A stretch of 64,000 bases of DNA. Origin: an uncultured Pelagibacteraceae bacterium. Its GTDB lineage: Bacteria; Pseudomonadota; Alphaproteobacteria; Pelagibacterales; Pelagibacteraceae. Under the pieces are notes generated by a model. It ran no database searches, was not told the origin of the DNA, and saw only the letters and a list, made by a program, of their open reading frames with translations. The stretch spans positions 1 through 64,000 of the forward strand of contig CACKZH010000003.1 in NCBI GenBank assembly GCA_902604575.1. Reading direction: 5' to 3'. The position numbers and the translations under genes are program-made. Position 1 is the stretch's first letter. Each line of letters begins with the position of its first letter. Shown in pieces: positions 24,553 through 32,810 of the stretch.

Positions 24553-25074
24553 GTAACAAACACCATAACTCAATATGGCATTATCTCAAAGGTGTTACAT
24601 TGGCTCAGCGCAATTATTCTTTTTATACAAATACCTTTGGGGTTTTATCTGGTGGATTTAGATTTTGGTGAACAACGAATAACCATAGAAGATATACACG
24701 TTACATTAGGTTTAACTATTTTTTATATAATAATAATAAGATTAATAAATAATATACTTAATCCAACTCCAAAATTAGATCCAAGTATTTTTAAAGGACA
24801 AAGGTTTCTTGCAAAGATGAATCATGTACTTTTATATATTGCTATTTTATCAATAACAATTTCAGGAATATTAAAAAAATTATTTAATGGGGAAACATTA
24901 ACAATAATTTTTAGAGAAATTCAAATTAAGGAAAATTTTGATTTAGCAGATCAGTTTTATGAAATTCATATTCTTTCAAATTATACTCTTATAGGTTTAA
25001 TTATAATTCATATAAGTGCTGTTATTATTCACAAACTATTTTTTGGAGACAATTTATTAAAGAGAATTCTTTAA
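24547..25074 (+). CDS. cybB: cytochrome b561-family membrane protein
   Basis: This 175-residue protein has four predicted membrane helices. Likely haem-ligand histidines lie in VLHWLSA (helix 1), IEDIHVTLGL (helix 2), MNHVLLYIAI (helix 3) and IIIHISAVIIH (helix 4). The family moves electrons between the quinone pool and periplasmic acceptors. It is head-to-head with a cytochrome c556 gene, an obvious electron acceptor. No ribosome site is possible upstream except inside the divergent gene, so it may be translated from a leaderless or near-leaderless message. Confidence 0.83.
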   Translation: MHVTNTITQYGIISKVLHWLSAIILFIQIPLGFYLVDLDFGEQRITIEDIHVTLGLTIFYIIIIRLINNILNPTPKLDPSIFKGQRFLAKMNHVLLYIAILSITISGILKKLFNGETLTIIFREIQIKENFDLADQFYEIHILSNYTLIGLIIIHISAVIIHKLFFGDNLLKRIL

Positions 25075-25076
25075 TC

Positions 25077-25514
25077 TTAATGACAAGCAATTCCAAATTT
25101 TTTTAATCTCCAATAATTATAAGGCCAAGGAGTTAAAAAACCTACAATCAACATTATTGGCACCACCCACCACGTTAAAATTGCACCTCCAGTTAACACA
25201 TAGTCAGTCAAGTTCATCATGATTTCCATGCTGATCATTGATATTAAGCTCATACCACAAGCTGTTTTGAATGCGTTAACAAAATTAAAATTTTGTGTCA
25301 TTAAAATTATTGTCTCTAAAATAATACTTGTGATCAATCCGTTAATGATTGCTAAAATCATTATTCCTAAAACTGGAAAAGGAATTTGAGTTAATTGAAA
25401 AAATAATATTGTTCCAAAATCTCCAATTGCACAACCAATTACACACCAAGCTGTATTTTTTGCGCTTCTTTTCCAGGTATGTCTACAAGACCAATGAAAT
25501 GTAGAGGTATTCAT
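25077..25514 (-). CDS. DUF4396 membrane protein
   Basis: This 145-residue, four-helix membrane protein matches DUF4396. It has an N-terminal FHWSCRHTWKRSAKNTAWC followed by VIGCAIGDFGTI, a conserved MSLISMISMEIMMNL segment, and WWVVPIMLIVGFLTPWPYNYWRLKKFG at the C-terminus. Cys and His residues near the first helix could bind a metal such as copper, which is inference. It is convergent with the b561 gene (2-base gap) and divergent from the ETHE1-like gene, so it shares redox/sulfur neighbours. Confidence 0.78.
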   Translation of the reverse strand: MNTSTFHWSCRHTWKRSAKNTAWCVIGCAIGDFGTILFFQLTQIPFPVLGIMILAIINGLITSIILETIILMTQNFNFVNAFKTACGMSLISMISMEIMMNLTDYVLTGGAILTWWVVPIMLIVGFLTPWPYNYWRLKKFGIACH

Positions 25515-25536
25515 TATAATTTGATATTAATAATAA

Positions 25537-26220
25537 ATGATTTTTAGGCAAGTATTCGATAATAAATCGTCGACATACACTTATTTAATTGCATCGGCAA
25601 AAGGTCGCGAGGCAGTCATAATTGATCCAGTAATTGAGAATGTTGAAAGCTACATTAAGTTACTTCAAGAATTAGATTTAAAACTAGTTAAGGTAATAGA
25701 TACTCATATTCATGCTGATCATGTAACTGGTGCAAGTAAACTAAAGCAGGTAACAAATTGCTCTACACTTATGGGAGAACACACACCTGCTGATGCTGTT
25801 GAAATTAAAGTAAAAGATGATGAAATAATAAAAATTGACCAAATAGAAATCAAAGCGATGTATACACCTGGTCATACCTCTGACAGTTATAGTTTCTTAA
25901 TGAAGAACTATTTATTTTCAGGAGATACTCTTTTAATTAATGGCACCGGTAGAACAGATTTTCAAAACGGAAGTTCAAAAGATGCTTATAATTCAATCTT
26001 TAATAGATTGTTAAAATTACCTGAGAACACCATTTTATATCCTGGTCATGATTATAACGGCAAAGAATCTAGTACAATTGGTAATGAAAAAAAATTTAAC
26101 CCAAGATTGCAGGTTAAAAATGTTGATGAATATGTTGAGCTTATGTCAAATCTTAATTTAGCAAAACCACAATTAATAGATATCAATGTAAGTAGAAATA
26201 TTAAGTTAGGTGCTAACTAA
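25537..26220 (+). CDS. ETHE1-like persulfide dioxygenase (MBL fold)
   Basis: This 227-residue metallo-beta-lactamase-fold protein has the iron-site motif THIHADHVTG (about 56), TPGHTSDSY (about 109), SGDTLLINGTGRTDFQNG (about 127) and YPGHDYNG (about 168). GTGRTDFQNG and the His/Asp set are characteristic of ETHE1/Blh sulfur dioxygenases, which oxidise glutathione persulfide to sulfite. It would detoxify sulfide arising from organosulfur use. No rhodanese domain is fused. The 3' end overlaps the convergent azlD by 8 bases. Confidence 0.85.
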   Translation: MIFRQVFDNKSSTYTYLIASAKGREAVIIDPVIENVESYIKLLQELDLKLVKVIDTHIHADHVTGASKLKQVTNCSTLMGEHTPADAVEIKVKDDEIIKIDQIEIKAMYTPGHTSDSYSFLMKNYLFSGDTLLINGTGRTDFQNGSSKDAYNSIFNRLLKLPENTILYPGHDYNGKESSTIGNEKKFNPRLQVKNVDEYVELMSNLNLAKPQLIDINVSRNIKLGAN

Positions 26221-26530
26221 AGACAAAAAATATTAAAAACCAATAAGAAACTAATCCAGCTGAAATTGTTGCAATAATATTTTTTGAAAAATAACCTACA
26301 ATTACAGCAACTAATGCTCCAAATATTTTGGGATCATTCATTTCTATAAAAGTTCCAAAATCATTTATAAATATTCCTGGAAATATTATTGCTGGGAATA
26401 CTGCAGAAGGAACATATTCCAACACTGCTTTAATTTTATCTCCTAGCATATCTCTACTTATTAAAGCGATCATAGTCATTCTAGTAAAGTAAGTTAATAT
26501 TCCAGCAAAAATTATTGCAGTAAGGGTCAT
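26213..26530 (-). CDS. azlD: AzlD branched-chain amino-acid exporter small subunit
   Basis: This 105-residue protein has four hydrophobic segments and the AzlD layout: an N-terminal helix, a short TRMTMIALISR loop, then EYVPSAVFPAIIFPGIF and AVIVGYFSKNIIATISAGLVSYW. It pairs with AzlC, encoded directly upstream with a 4-base ATGA overlap. The AzlCD family exports branched-chain amino acids or their analogues. Nothing in the sequence shows how it is regulated. Confidence 0.87.
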   Translation of the reverse strand: MTLTAIIFAGILTYFTRMTMIALISRDMLGDKIKAVLEYVPSAVFPAIIFPGIFINDFGTFIEMNDPKIFGALVAVIVGYFSKNIIATISAGLVSYWFLIFFVFS

Positions 26531-27213
26531 TTTTTTAACCTCAACAATAGTGCAGCTACAAATAAAGCAATTATTGGTGAAATAATTATGTAAGATTTAA
26601 ATGGAGCATCAAAAAATAACAGTGAACTTAAACCACAAGTAATCATTACAATTACATGATCTAATTTTTTTAAATCCTGAACAACAATTGCTATAAACGT
26701 TAGAGGAATTGCAAATTTTAATCCAAGTTCCTCTGGAACAAATGATCCTAACACAATGCCTGATAATGTTGCTATCTGCCAACAAACCCACATTGTACAA
26801 CCTGTGCCAATTAAATGATAATGTAAAAATTCTTCACTTCTATTTTTTTTGAAAAACTTATTAGACTCTGCAAAGCCTTGATCTACAACAACATAAGAAA
26901 TTAATAATTTTTTTATAAAAGATAATTTTTCTAAATATTCAGATAAAACAGCTCCATATAATAGATGTCTAGAATTTATAATTCCAACAGATGCAACGGC
27001 AACTAAACTAGATGCACCTCCTGATAACAACTGCAAAAATACTATCTGTGAAGCTCCGCCAAAAATTATGAAAGACATTGCATAGACCAAATATGGGTGG
27101 AATCCAAGTTCAACACCGATTGCTCCACAAATTATTCCAAATGGAATTACTGAAAGCATATGTGGAGAAATATCTAACATCCCTCGAGTGAATAATTGTT
27201 TTTTAGTAAGCAT
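26527..27213 (-). CDS. azlC: AzlC branched-chain amino-acid permease large subunit
   Basis: This 228-residue membrane protein shows the AzlC signatures: IPFGIICGAIGVELG near the N-terminus, MSFIIFGGASQIVFLQLLSGGAS (about 46) and NSRHLLYGAVLSEYL (about 82). It forms a two-component exporter with AzlD. It lies 12 bases downstream of the iron-transport ATPase gene on the same strand, so it could be at the tail of the iron operon by read-through, although a functional link to iron is not evident. Confidence 0.9.
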   Translation of the reverse strand: MLTKKQLFTRGMLDISPHMLSVIPFGIICGAIGVELGFHPYLVYAMSFIIFGGASQIVFLQLLSGGASSLVAVASVGIINSRHLLYGAVLSEYLEKLSFIKKLLISYVVVDQGFAESNKFFKKNRSEEFLHYHLIGTGCTMWVCWQIATLSGIVLGSFVPEELGLKFAIPLTFIAIVVQDLKKLDHVIVMITCGLSSLLFFDAPFKSYIIISPIIALFVAALLLRLKK

Positions 27214-27225
27214 TTGCTTGTTTTA

Positions 27226-28287
27226 TTAAAAACAAACTATGTGATCAATATGAATCGGTCTTTTAATTCCAAACTTTTCGTCAGCTTCATGTTGATGTTC
27301 ATGATGAGAATGAACAAATACTGGTATTAATAAATCGCTACTAGTTTTTAAGGTATAAATAAAGTTGGTTCCTCTAAATTTTCTATCAACTACCTCTAAT
27401 TTTAGATTGCTTTTATCATCGTGCTCAAGATCCTCTGGCTGTAATAATAATTGTACATTTGATCCTTTTGGATAATGCTTTATAAAATTCCCATTAATTG
27501 TTCCAAGATCTTTATTTTCTAATGAATTTTCTCCAGTTACTTTTGCTGGAATTAAAATTCCACGATTTAAAAAATTTACTACTTCGACGGAGTTTGGAAA
27601 ATGATAGACATTATAAGGATCGTCAAACTGTTTTATTTGACCATCTAATATAATTGCGCATTTATGACCTAAATAAAAAGCTTCGTATGAGTCATGAGTT
27701 ACGATTATTGTTGTAATCTTTAATTTGTTTAATATTTTTTTTAATCTTACTTGAATTTCTTCTTTAAAACTTTGATCGACATTCGATAACGGTTCATCTA
27801 ACAACAAAAGATCAGGTTGTGTAAGTAAAGATCTTGCAAGAGAGGCTCTTTGTGCTTCTCCAGCGCTTATTTCATGCGGATATTTTTTAAGTATTTTTGA
27901 AATATCAAGTAAATCAACGATCTCTTTAAAAGTTAGTTTTTTTGTCTTTTTTGTTTTATTTCTCTCAGCGCCTAACAATATATTCTTTTCAACTGTGTAA
28001 TGAGGAAATAAGCTATTATCTTGAAAAGCTAAAGATACATTTCTATCTTCAGGCTCAACATGTTTATCTTTAGAAGATATTAATTTTCCATTTAATTTAA
28101 TTAAACCCTTCTCAACATTCTCCAAGCCAGCAATTGTTCTTAAGATTGTTGTTTTTCCAATTCCTGAAGGACCTAAAATACACAAAGTTTCTCCTTCATT
28201 TTCAATTGTAAATGAAGCGTTTTTAACTTTGGTTTTTCCACCAATTGTGAAATCAACACCTGTAATCTCAAAAAAATTATTTTTCAT
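27226..28287 (-). CDS. fbpC: Fe(III) ABC transporter ATP-binding protein (FbpC-like)
   Basis: This 353-residue ATPase has Walker A GPSGIGKTT (about 38), a degenerate signature EISAGEAQRASLAR, Walker B LLLLDEPLSN and the switch His in IIVTHDSYEAF, followed by a C-terminal TOBE-like regulatory domain. The Cys/His-rich tail (HSHHEHQHEADEKF) is unusual and may bind metal. The start overlaps the permease by 4 bases. It energises iron uptake with the FbpA/FbpB proteins of the same unit. Although the family includes spermidine and molybdate systems, the FbpA partner makes iron most likely. Confidence 0.88.
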   Translation of the reverse strand: MKNNFFEITGVDFTIGGKTKVKNASFTIENEGETLCILGPSGIGKTTILRTIAGLENVEKGLIKLNGKLISSKDKHVEPEDRNVSLAFQDNSLFPHYTVEKNILLGAERNKTKKTKKLTFKEIVDLLDISKILKKYPHEISAGEAQRASLARSLLTQPDLLLLDEPLSNVDQSFKEEIQVRLKKILNKLKITTIIVTHDSYEAFYLGHKCAIILDGQIKQFDDPYNVYHFPNSVEVVNFLNRGILIPAKVTGENSLENKDLGTINGNFIKHYPKGSNVQLLLQPEDLEHDDKSNLKLEVVDRKFRGTNFIYTLKTSSDLLIPVFVHSHHEHQHEADEKFGIKRPIHIDHIVCF

Positions 28288-29903
28288 TTTTCTCTTAGAA
28301 TATATTTAGATGTAAACATAATAAATATAGTTGCAATTAAAATTAAAAACAATGATGGAACTGCTGCAGCTTCTAACAAATCTTCAGATGCAGATATATA
28401 AGCTGTTGTTGCAAAAGTTTCAAAATTAAATGGTCTTAAAATAAGGGTTATTGGTAACTCTCTTATTATTTCTAAAGAAATCAATATAGCTACAAATAAA
28501 AGAGAATTTCTTAAAAAAGGAACGTGAATATTCATAAAGGTTTTCTTTTTAGAGTAACCAAGTAGATAAGAACTTTCATCAACTGAAATATTTATTTTTT
28601 CATAGCCTGACTTAATTCCATTAAATGCTAATGAATAAAATCTTACAAAATAAACTAAAACAAGACCAAAAACAGAACCAATAAAGATTTTTTTAATAGA
28701 CAAAAATCCTAGTGTTTTAACAATGTTATCATCAAACCAAGCAATAAAAGTAATAAATGCTACAGCTAAAATAACACCTGGTATAGCATAACCTGATATG
28801 GATATAGTTGATAAAAAATTTAAAATCTTGTTTCTAGAAACTCTATTTCCATAATTTGAAATTAAAGAAAAAAAAATCAAGACTATGCTAGACAAAATCA
28901 CCAAATAAATTGTATTTAAAGTAAGTGAAATCACATCAATATCAAAAAGATTTTCTGGAAATTTAATTGTCCAATATAACATTTGGCTTAAAGGAAATAA
29001 AAAACTTAAAAAGAAAATAATAAAACAAAACAAAAATGCAAAAAAAGATTTTTTTCCAGTCAGTGTAATTTTTTCTTTTTGTTTAAATCCACCTCTTGAA
29101 TTAAAATGGTATTTAGCTTTTTTTCTAGAAAAATTCTCAATTATAAAACATGCAAATATAAATATTAGTAAGAAAAAGGACAATCTATTTGAAAAAGCCA
29201 AGTCATCAAATGTAATCCATGAATTATAAATTCCAGTGGTTAAGGTGTTTATTGAAAAAAAATCAACTGCACCAAATTCTGCTAATGTTTCCATCGCAAC
29301 AAGAGATAATCCAGCGACTATAGCTGGCCTAGCAGCTGGTAATATCAATGAATATAAAGACTTAAATTTTGAAAAACCTAAACTTCTTCCTAAATCAATT
29401 AAGTTTTGAGATTGATATAAAAATGATGCTCTAGAGAGAATATATACATAAGCGTATAATGAAAATGAAAGCGAAAGTACTGCTCCAAGAAGACCATCAA
29501 ATTTTGGAATATGTTTATTGTATTCCCCTTCTCCAAATAAATTTGTCAAGATTGTAAAGGCTGTCCCATAATTTTCAAAAAAGGCTGTTAAAGAATATGC
29601 ATAAATATACGGAGGAACAGCGAAAGAAAGTATAAGGCCCCATCTAAAGAAATCACTTAAAGGAAATTTGTAAAAAGAAACCAAGTATGCAGAAGCAGTA
29701 CCTACTATAAATGTTAAGATTAAGACAGAGAATAGTAGTGTGAAAGAATTAAAAATATATTCAAATAAAAAAGTATCTTTTAATACTTGGTAATAATTTG
29801 AGGTCTCTTCAAAAAAACTAAAAAAAACTGTAACGATTGGAATTAATACGCCTATAGACACCAATAAAGAGGATAGAAACCAGATATTTAAATTCTTTAA
29901 CAT
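28284..29903 (-). CDS. fbpB: Fe(III) ABC transporter permease, fused double-domain (FbpB-like)
   Basis: This 539-residue protein has about twelve membrane helices and two BPD-transporter permease repeats. Each has an EAA-type loop: LGRSLGFSKFKSLYSLILPAARPAI (about 168) and SSYLLGYSKKKTFMNIHVPFLRN (about 443). Two-repeat permeases are typical of FbpB/SfuB ferric systems. It lies 40 bases after the peroxiredoxin gene and overlaps fbpC. The short upstream gap contains an A7T7-like stretch but no convincing hairpin terminator. Confidence 0.9.
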   Translation of the reverse strand: MLKNLNIWFLSSLLVSIGVLIPIVTVFFSFFEETSNYYQVLKDTFLFEYIFNSFTLLFSVLILTFIVGTASAYLVSFYKFPLSDFFRWGLILSFAVPPYIYAYSLTAFFENYGTAFTILTNLFGEGEYNKHIPKFDGLLGAVLSLSFSLYAYVYILSRASFLYQSQNLIDLGRSLGFSKFKSLYSLILPAARPAIVAGLSLVAMETLAEFGAVDFFSINTLTTGIYNSWITFDDLAFSNRLSFFLLIFIFACFIIENFSRKKAKYHFNSRGGFKQKEKITLTGKKSFFAFLFCFIIFFLSFLFPLSQMLYWTIKFPENLFDIDVISLTLNTIYLVILSSIVLIFFSLISNYGNRVSRNKILNFLSTISISGYAIPGVILAVAFITFIAWFDDNIVKTLGFLSIKKIFIGSVFGLVLVYFVRFYSLAFNGIKSGYEKINISVDESSYLLGYSKKKTFMNIHVPFLRNSLLFVAILISLEIIRELPITLILRPFNFETFATTAYISASEDLLEAAAVPSLFLILIATIFIMFTSKYILREK

Positions 29904-29943
29904 TAAGGGTCTTATAATATAAAAAAATTTTTTTAATATGATT

Positions 29944-30489
29944 TTACTTTGATGCAGAAAGGTATTTTAGTGTATTTTCTGGTGTTGTTTCTATATACGG
30001 GTCATCATCTGAGCCTGAATTATTAATTCCAGGCTCTTGCCACCATTTTTCAACAATACCGTCATTAATAACTGCCATATATCTCCAACTTCTTTGGCCA
30101 AATCCATCATGGTCTTTGGAGATTAACATTCCCATATATTTTGTAAAAAGTCCTGATCCATCTGGTATTACTTTAACATTAGAAATACCCATTTTTTTTG
30201 CCCAAGCATTCATAACGTATGAGTCATTTACTGAACAACAATAAATTTCGTCAATGCCAAGTTTTTTTAATTCATCAGCATTTTTTTCAAATCCAGGTAA
30301 TTGTTGAGAGGAGCATGTTGGTGTAAATGCACCAGGTAAACTAAATAAAATTACTTTTTTATTTTTAAAAAAATCATCAGTGGATTTATTTGTCCACTTC
30401 CCACCAATTGCACATGCAATTTCATTATCCGAAGTATCACCTTCTCTAATTCTAAAAGTTACTTGAGGTATTTTAAATCCTTCAATCAT
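29944..30489 (-). CDS. peroxiredoxin (Prx5 type)
   Basis: This 181-residue peroxiredoxin has the peroxidatic Cys in PGAFTPTCSSQQLPGFE (Cys59) and a late RSWRYMAVINDG strand, as in AhpE/Prx5-like enzymes. It reduces peroxides using glutathione/glutaredoxin or thioredoxin. It is encoded inside the ferric ABC operon, between the binding protein and permease genes, so peroxide defence appears tied to iron import, a sensible way to limit Fenton chemistry. A two-level hairpin lies 11 bases upstream of its start, and no Shine-Dalgarno is visible. Confidence 0.9.
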   Translation of the reverse strand: MIEGFKIPQVTFRIREGDTSDNEIACAIGGKWTNKSTDDFFKNKKVILFSLPGAFTPTCSSQQLPGFEKNADELKKLGIDEIYCCSVNDSYVMNAWAKKMGISNVKVIPDGSGLFTKYMGMLISKDHDGFGQRSWRYMAVINDGIVEKWWQEPGINNSGSDDDPYIETTPENTLKYLSASK

Positions 30490-30500
30490 ATTTTTTTAAT

Positions 30501-30554
30501 GCCCACGACAATTTTTAGGAAAGGGTAAAGATCCTAAAGGAGAGTGACGTGGGC
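30501..30554 (-). promoter_or_regulatory. two-level stem-loop in the 5' leader of the peroxiredoxin gene
   Basis: Read on the transcribed strand, GCCCACG pairs perfectly with CGTGGGC (7 bp, 30548-30554 with 30501-30507). Inside it TTTAGGA pairs perfectly with TCCTAAA (7 bp), leaving asymmetric internal loops of 9 and 6 bases and an 11-base apical loop. The element ends 11 bases before the prx ATG and lacks a U-run, so it is not an ordinary terminator. Two perfect coaxial stems joined by conserved-size loops are compatible with a cis-regulatory or mRNA-processing RNA. Confidence 0.6.
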
Positions 30555-30577
30555 ACCGTCTAAAAAGAAATATATCA

Positions 30578-30763
30578 TCATTTAAAAGGAGTGAGGATGT
30601 CTAGAGCCTCGTCTTTTTGAATCTCAGATAATTTTCTATTATTTATTTTTCTTTTAATCTTTTCACACTCTGATGAGCATGGTTCACATGTTATCTGACC
30701 CTCAAGTGAACCGCTCATGACAGAAGAATTACTTAAATCAAAATTAAATAAATTCTTTTTCAC
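30578..30763 (-). CDS. small Cys-containing protein in the iron operon (61 aa)
   Basis: I do not recognise this 61-residue protein. It is soluble and charged, with three Cys clustered as CEPCSSEC around residues 26-33, and a helical C-terminal half (CEKIKRKINNRKLSEIQKDEALDIL). The cluster could bind iron, zinc or another thiophilic metal. It starts 6 bases after the ferric-binding protein stop and precedes the peroxiredoxin leader, so it is very probably iron-regulated with them. An iron-handling or sensing role is inference. Confidence 0.65.
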   Translation of the reverse strand: MKKNLFNFDLSNSSVMSGSLEGQITCEPCSSECEKIKRKINNRKLSEIQKDEALDILTPFK

Positions 30764-30769
30764 TATGTA

Positions 30770-31798
30770 TTACTTCCAACCAGCAGCTGTCATAACTTCT
30801 AATGCAGCAGCTTGATTTTTTCCATAAGTTGAAACTTTGGTTGCTAAATCTTGTTTAAAATCTAACCCTAAATTATTCACAACTAGTGGACTTGGAGAAA
30901 CACCATCAATCATTGGAAACTCAAACGTATTATTCGTAAAGTGTTCCTGAGACTCTGGTGATAATAAAAAGTCAACAAGTGCAATCGCGTTTGCTTTATT
31001 AGGTGCACCTTTAACTAAAGCAGCACAACTAATATTCATGTGTGTTCCTCTACCTTGCTGGTTAGGGAAAAACGCTTTAACTTTTTTTGCAGCTGCTTGT
31101 TGTTCAGCACCTTTTTTACCTGAAAGCATAAGTGCTAAATAATAAGTGTTAGCTACTGCAATATCAGCTTCGCCAGCTGCTACTGCCATAATTTGAGCTC
31201 TATCGTTTCCTTTAGAGTCTCTAGCCATGTTAGCAACAACACCTTTTGCCCATTCAGCTGTAGCTTTTTTTCCATTATTTGCAATTAATGAAGCTACAAG
31301 AGATTTGTTATAAATATTGCTAGATTTTCTTATTACCAATCTACCTTTCCATTTTGGATCAGCTAAACCTTCATAAGTCATACCTGATAACTCAGCTCCA
31401 CTAACTCTCTCTGGTGAGTAATAAATAATTCTTGCTCTTTTTGCTACTCCAACCCACTTATTAGTTCTAAAGTTTTTTGGAACAGAAGCTTTGATTGTTG
31501 CAGATGATAATCCACCCTGAAGCAAACCTTTAGCATCCATTGCGCCACATCTTCCAGCATCCGCAGTAATATAAAGATCGGCTGAAGAATCTGCTCCTTC
31601 TTCAGCTATTCTTTTTTCTAATGCTCCTGATTTTCCATTAATTAAATTTACTTTAATTCCTGTAGCTGCTGTAAATTTTCCATACATTTCAGCATCAGCC
31701 TTATAATGCCTTGCATTAAATACATTTACTTCATTCGCTATCGCAAAAGTTGATACAAATAAAGATGTAATTAACGCTAAAATTGATAATTTTCTCAT
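30770..31798 (-). CDS. fbpA: Fe(III) ABC transporter substrate-binding protein (FbpA-like)
   Basis: This 342-residue periplasmic protein has a signal peptide (ILALITSLFVSTFAIA, cleavage after AIA). The adjacent tyrosines in ANTYYLALML (about 211) match the Tyr-Tyr iron-ligand pair of FbpA/FutA proteins, and NVFNARHYKADAEMY at the mature N-terminus provides the usual HY motif. A TAAGGAG site precedes the start. Two tandem Fur-like palindromes lie 34-64 bases upstream. It captures ferric iron for the FbpBC permease encoded downstream. Confidence 0.93.
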   Translation of the reverse strand: MRKLSILALITSLFVSTFAIANEVNVFNARHYKADAEMYGKFTAATGIKVNLINGKSGALEKRIAEEGADSSADLYITADAGRCGAMDAKGLLQGGLSSATIKASVPKNFRTNKWVGVAKRARIIYYSPERVSGAELSGMTYEGLADPKWKGRLVIRKSSNIYNKSLVASLIANNGKKATAEWAKGVVANMARDSKGNDRAQIMAVAAGEADIAVANTYYLALMLSGKKGAEQQAAAKKVKAFFPNQQGRGTHMNISCAALVKGAPNKANAIALVDFLLSPESQEHFTNNTFEFPMIDGVSPSPLVVNNLGLDFKQDLATKVSTYGKNQAAALEVMTAAGWK

Positions 31799-31831
31799 TA
31801 AACTCCTTAATTATTACGTTATTTTTGAGAA

Positions 31832-31862
31832 TGAGAACTATTCTCAATGAGAATGATTATCA
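31832..31862 (-). promoter_or_regulatory. tandem Fur-like iron boxes upstream of fbpA
   Basis: Two adjacent 7-1-7 inverted repeats are separated by one base: TGAGAAC-T-ATTCTCA (31832-31846) and TGAGAAT-G-ATTATCA (31848-31862). A further half-site TGAGAAT lies at 31826-31832. They resemble the Fur consensus GATAATGATAATCATTATC and also fit the TGA-N9-TCA form described for alphaproteobacterial iron regulators such as RirA. The location just upstream of an iron-uptake operon supports iron-dependent repression. Which regulator binds cannot be told from sequence. Confidence 0.85.
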
Positions 31863-31922
31863 ATCGCAATAGTGTCGCAGTTTAAAATTTATTAATAATT
31901 TAGGGGGTTTTGGCTATTTTTT

Positions 31923-32810
31923 CTATTTCCAGTCGCCAATTTTACTGAATAGAAAATTTCTGAAAGCTTGAACTCTAGCTGTATTTTTTAAGGATTGTGG
32001 GTAGACAAAATGAGCTTCTGTTATTGGTCCTTCTACTTTTGGAAGTACTTTAATTACGTTATTAGAATTTGATACTAAATATTCTGGAAGAGCTGCTAAT
32101 CCCACACCTGACTCAACAGCTAACAATAATCCCATTACACTATTTACCTTCATTATTGTTTTTCTTTTCTTTCCATCATGCATTCCAATTTTTAACGCCC
32201 AATCAGGGTTATAAACTGGAGAAGGAGCACCCTTTCCAAAAGAAATAAATTTATGTTTATTTAAGTCTCCTATTGTTTTTGGCATCCCACTTTTTTCTAA
32301 GTACTTATTTGATCCATAAATATAGTACTTAATATCAACTAATTTTTTTTGAATATAATTAAGCTGTTTTGGTCTTCTCATGAAAATTCCAATATCAGCT
32401 TGTCGAGTACTTAAATCTAATTCTTTGTCATCAAAAACTAATTCGATTTCAATTTCAGGGTTAAGTCTCATAAATTCTTGAATTCTTGGTGTTAACCAGT
32501 GAGTTCCAAAACTTCTTACAGTAGTAATTGTTAATTTACCTGTTGGTTTATTTTTTTGGTCTCCTAATGAAGTTTCAACTTCTTTTAATTTACTTATTAC
32601 TTCATGGGCTGTTTTAAAGACATATTCACCATTTTCTGTAAGTGTTAATCCTCTTGCGTGTCTTTCGAACAATTGAACTTTTAAATCTTGTTCTAATGAT
32701 TGAATTTGTCTGCTAATTGCTGATTGACTAAGATTTAAGTTAACAGTAGCGTTTGTAAAGCTACCTGCTTCTGCTACGGCATGAAAAATTTTTAATTTAT
32801 CCCAATCCAT
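31923..32810 (-). CDS. LysR-family transcriptional regulator
   Basis: This 295-residue protein has an N-terminal winged helix-turn-helix (DWDKLKIFHAVAEAGSFT, then SQSAISRQIQSLEQ) followed by the periplasmic-binding-protein-like effector domain. It overlaps the stop of the acuI-like gene by one base, so it is encoded downstream of acuI in one unit. It might control acuI and respond to acrylate or a related acid, an inference from position only. It is not obviously linked to the iron operon, which starts after it with its own Fur-type promoter. Confidence 0.9.
   Translation of the reverse strand: MDWDKLKIFHAVAEAGSFTNATVNLNLSQSAISRQIQSLEQDLKVQLFERHARGLTLTENGEYVFKTAHEVISKLKEVETSLGDQKNKPTGKLTITTVRSFGTHWLTPRIQEFMRLNPEIEIELVFDDKELDLSTRQADIGIFMRRPKQLNYIQKKLVDIKYYIYGSNKYLEKSGMPKTIGDLNKHKFISFGKGAPSPVYNPDWALKIGMHDGKKRKTIMKVNSVMGLLLAVESGVGLAALPEYLVSNSNNVIKVLPKVEGPITEAHFVYPQSLKNTARVQAFRNFLFSKIGDWK

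Noticed and set aside
29904-29943. Terminator between peroxiredoxin and fbpB
   Set aside because: Only an A7/T7-like AT palindrome without a GC stem; the iron operon most likely continues.
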